Source: Chloroflexota bacterium (GTDB lineage: Bacteria; Chloroflexota; Anaerolineae; Anaerolineales; UBA11858). Taken from it: a stretch of DNA of 5,188 nt. The stretch is taken from NCBI GenBank assembly GCA_030666985.1, contig DAOUWT010000204.1, positions 1 to 5,188 on the forward strand. The letters run 5' to 3'. Below the pieces are notes generated by a model, which made no database searches, had not been told where the DNA came from, and saw nothing but the letters and a program-made list of their open reading frames with translations. Shown in pieces: positions 4,942-5,188 of the stretch; the first letter of the stretch is position 1; the number at the start of each line of letters is the position of its first letter. A program made the position numbers and the translations under genes.

Positions 4942-5188
4942 GGGGGGGGCGCGGTGCCCGGGGGAAGTGGCCTTCCCCCTTGAGCGTGGGAGAGCGGGGG
5001 GGCGGGGGGCTGTGCTACCGTGCCCGCGCCCCGAATCGGCGGCTCCGGGCGGCGGTGCCCGGGGCCAACGTCCTTCCCCCGCGGGTGGGGGGGGGCGGGT
5101 GGGCGGGTGACCCTGGCGACTCTCCGGAGGCTCGAGCCCCTAACCGGCGGCGGCGTCCTCTCTGCTGGGGCGCTCTCGGTTGTGGCGG
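4942..5188. other. GC-rich tail of foreign or chimeric character
   Basis: By my count these bases are about 79% G+C, with G runs of 5-10, against a moderate GC content in the rest of the window. The change is abrupt at about 4937-4950. No frame here has protein-like features; the frame that is open on the plus strand to 5110 is glycine/arginine-rich, as expected from GC-rich non-coding sequence. It resembles GC-rich non-coding DNA of eukaryotes (for example rDNA spacer or CpG-rich sequence) more than bacterial DNA, but I cannot match it to a known sequence. An assembly join or contamination is the simplest reading. Confidence 0.6.
4952..5080. repeat. Imperfect direct repeat within the GC-rich tail
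   Basis: CGGTGCCCGGGG occurs at 4952-4963 and 5053-5064. Each copy is followed shortly by CCTTCCCCC (4971-4979 and 5072-5080). The offset is 101 bases for both words, so this is one diverged repeat of about 28 bases with a variable middle (AAGTGG against CCAACG). It suggests tandem duplication in repetitive GC-rich DNA. Confidence 0.6.

Noticed and set aside
4874..5110. Plus-strand open frame running from the acetyltransferase gene into the GC-rich tail
   Set aside because: It is antisense to a clear GNAT gene, and its Gly/Arg/Pro-rich product is what GC-rich non-coding DNA gives.
4942..5188. A tRNA or bacterial rRNA gene in the GC-rich tail
   Set aside because: I could find no cloverleaf, no T-arm consensus and no conserved bacterial rRNA word.

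Overview
The window looks like bacterial chromosome, possibly from an uncultured anaerobe or a Chloroflexota (Anaerolineae)-like genome. That placement rests only on the gene mix and the dispersed-repeat style, with no phylogenetic marker, so it is weak. Most of it is moderate in GC and carries five complete protein-coding genes, a remnant of a sixth, and a decayed insertion sequence. The last ~250 bases have a quite different composition.

Layout. (1) 1 to about 988: the 3' part of an IS110/IS1111-type insertion sequence. Its transposase frame has an in-frame stop near the left edge of the window but keeps the C-terminal serine domain. It is followed by ~185 bases of non-coding right end that fold on paper into a closed set of three hairpins, a good candidate for the element's bridge (seek) RNA. 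(2) 988-1489, minus strand: an MNT-HEPN toxin-antitoxin pair. The MntA-type nucleotidyltransferase antitoxin is whole. The overlapping HepT toxin gene stops after 16 codons, right where the insertion sequence ends, so the element probably destroyed the toxin. (3) 1600-2652, minus strand: a probable two-gene unit, a 65-residue CxxC...CxxC zinc-ribbon-like protein followed 15 bases later by a YihY/BrkB membrane protein. (4) 2653-3334: 680 bases without a gene. They hold short TTCAC/GTGAA-type repeats, a ~258-base inverted-repeat element with a hairpin-rich core, and the promoter and ribosome binding site of the next gene. (5) 3335-4048, plus strand: a DUF554 membrane protein, convergent with (6) 4063-4941, minus strand: a double-domain GNAT acetyltransferase. 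(7) About 4942-5188: ~79% GC by my count, with long G runs and an internal repeat. It has no believable gene and is probably foreign or chimeric.

The genes do not form one pathway. The coherent story is at the left end: an RNA-guided transposon end lying inside a toxin gene, leaving an orphan antitoxin. The most checkable new object is the candidate guide RNA at 816-921.
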